Origin: Planctomycetota bacterium
GTDB lineage: Bacteria; Planctomycetota; Planctomycetia; Pirellulales; Lacipirellulaceae
Reading direction: 5' to 3'
Assembly: GCA_013151315.1 (NCBI GenBank)
Contig: JAADIN010000168.1
Location: forward strand, 1-5,529
Length of the DNA: 5,529 bases
Shown: positions 4,410 through 5,529 of the stretch, piece by piece
Numbering within the stretch: position 1 is the stretch's first letter
How the letters are laid out: each line of letters starts with the position of its first letter
Notes under the pieces: model-generated
Database searches by the model: none
The model's input: the letters and a program-made list of their open reading frames with translations, nothing else
Told to the model about the DNA's origin: nothing
Position numbers and translations under genes: made by a program

Positions 4410-5527
4410 ATCACCTACTCTATAGAACCATGGCTAGTCTTCTAGCCGCGATGGCAATCTCCCTTTCCACACTCGAGTGCCATGGCGCAGCGGCAGATTT
4501 TTCCAGACCGCAGTTGTCGCATATCTGGCAGCAAGAGTTCTCGTTGCCGGCTCCAGATGCAACGAAGGCCACCACCCTCGGCTATTCGAAAAGCACCGAC
4601 CCACCTCACCCGGCTGTGGTTCGGGTGATTGTTCCTGAAAATGGGGCCACCTCCTACGGCAGCGGAACGCTCATCGATTTACGAGACCGGTTTGGTTTGG
4701 TCATCACCAACTGGCATGTAGTGCGCGACGCGAAAGGCATGGTCGACGTAGTCTTCCCAGGCGGATTCAAATCAAAAGCCCGCGCATTAAAAGTCGATCC
4801 CGATTGGGATCTTGCTGCCCTGGTGATTTGGCGCCCTCCCGTCGAACCGGTTTCGATTGCCTCGATTGCGCCGCAGCCAGGCGATCTACTTACAATCTGT
4901 GGCTACGGTCAGGGCAGCTACCGCTCGGCAACAGGCCGCTGTACGCAATACTACGCGCCACGTCTCGACTTCCCGCGGCATATGGTGGAACTCGACGTCG
5001 AAGCACGCCAGGGAGATTCGGGAGGGCCGATTTTTAATTCTCAGGGCGAACTTGCCGGAGTCCTTTTCGGGGCAGGGGAGGGGACCACGTTGGGAAGTTT
5101 TGGCGGCCGCGTCGACAGCTTTCTGTCGAGCTTGGCCCCCGATATTGGCCAGCCGTCTGACCGTCTGCTCGCAGCCAACGACCCTTTGCCAAGCGACTGC
5201 GGACAGATCTGTTGCCAAAACGGCATTTGCGTCCCACGCGAAGATGCGGAGCCTCCTCGCATCGTCGACACCGAACCTTCTGCCACGCAATCCGTCGACC
5301 ACGGAAGCTCCCCTCCTCAGAGTCCCGAAAATCTAGCTTCGATGTGGCCCGAGGAAACCGTGGCATCGGAGGTAAAGAAGTCCTCTGAAATTTCTCAACC
5401 CGCACAGGCCAAGATCGCCCAATGGCAAAGCATCTCAGGTCAGGGGTCGTTCGAGCAAATGAAAACCGTGCTTGCAGCGATCGGCTTGGTCTCGATCGCA
5501 GTGCTGATCCTCCGCGCCGCGCGATAG
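4406..5527 (+). CDS. Exported trypsin-like serine protease with C-terminal membrane anchor
   Basis: The 373-residue protein begins with a Sec-type signal (hydrophobic core about 9-23, probable cleavage after GAAA at 30). The trypsin/HtrA-like domain spans about 68-245, with the full triad in view: His104 in TNWHVV, Asp135 in DPDWDLAAL and Ser205 in GDSGGPIF. GSGTLI (85-90) is the usual first-barrel motif. After the domain comes a cysteine group C265-x3-CC-x4-C275, then a Pro/Ser/Glu-rich low-complexity linker (about 280-345). A hydrophobic segment VLAAIGLVSIAVLIL (355-369) with RAAR after it is a likely membrane anchor. There is no PDZ domain, unlike DegP/HtrA. The domain should thus face outside the cytoplasm on a tether. 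It starts at the ATGA overlap and has no Shine-Dalgarno sequence of its own, which implies coupling to the 70-residue gene. Substrate unknown. Confidence 0.88.
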   Translation: MNHLLYRTMASLLAAMAISLSTLECHGAAADFSRPQLSHIWQQEFSLPAPDATKATTLGYSKSTDPPHPAVVRVIVPENGATSYGSGTLIDLRDRFGLVITNWHVVRDAKGMVDVVFPGGFKSKARALKVDPDWDLAALVIWRPPVEPVSIASIAPQPGDLLTICGYGQGSYRSATGRCTQYYAPRLDFPRHMVELDVEARQGDSGGPIFNSQGELAGVLFGAGEGTTLGSFGGRVDSFLSSLAPDIGQPSDRLLAANDPLPSDCGQICCQNGICVPREDAEPPRIVDTEPSATQSVDHGSSPPQSPENLASMWPEETVASEVKKSSEISQPAQAKIAQWQSISGQGSFEQMKTVLAAIGLVSIAVLILRAAR

Positions 5528-5529
5528 TC

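Noticed and set aside
4424..4483. Lipoprotein signal at the protease N-terminus (LSTLEC).
   Set aside because: Glu before the cysteine does not fit a lipobox; GAAA at 27-30 is a better signal peptidase I site.

Overview
The window looks like bacterial chromosome from the Planctomycetes (Pirellulales-like, mid-50s %GC). The arguments are the dispersed-type palindromic repeats between genes, the lack of Shine-Dalgarno sequences before three housekeeping-type genes, and a fused CobA-HemD protein. The assignment is inference, because no rRNA or other marker gene is present.

Layout. (1) 3-176, plus strand: the 3' end of a PyrK-type dihydroorotate dehydrogenase electron-transfer subunit, with its [2Fe-2S] cysteines visible. 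(2) 177-363: a convergent intergenic gap with a perfect 9-bp hairpin and a longer imperfect inverted-repeat element (257-331). (3) 364-648, minus: rpsT (ribosomal protein S20), probably cotranscribed with (4) 704-2134, minus: a cytoplasmic TPR protein of unknown partner, with a good promoter so close to its start codon that its mRNA should be leaderless or nearly so. (5) 2135-2232: a 98-bp divergent promoter region dominated by a perfect 40-bp palindrome followed by seven Ts. (6) 2233-3744, plus: a bifunctional uroporphyrinogen-III C-methyltransferase / uroporphyrinogen-III synthase, which makes the precursor of haem, sirohaem and B12 and commits it to precorrin-2. (7) 3745-3943: a leader with three short inverted repeats. 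(8) 3944-5527, plus: a compact three-gene cassette made of a small ribbon-helix-helix DNA-binding protein resembling plasmid partition proteins, a 70-residue orphan protein, and an exported trypsin-like serine protease with a C-terminal membrane anchor.

The cassette is the least ordinary part of the window. Its first two genes have strong Shine-Dalgarno sequences, the third starts inside the second (ATGA overlap), and its first protein belongs to a class known mostly from plasmids. Whether it is a mobile-element remnant or the start of a longer operon cannot be decided, because the window ends two bases after the protease. The left part of the window is ordinary housekeeping genes separated by interesting palindromes.
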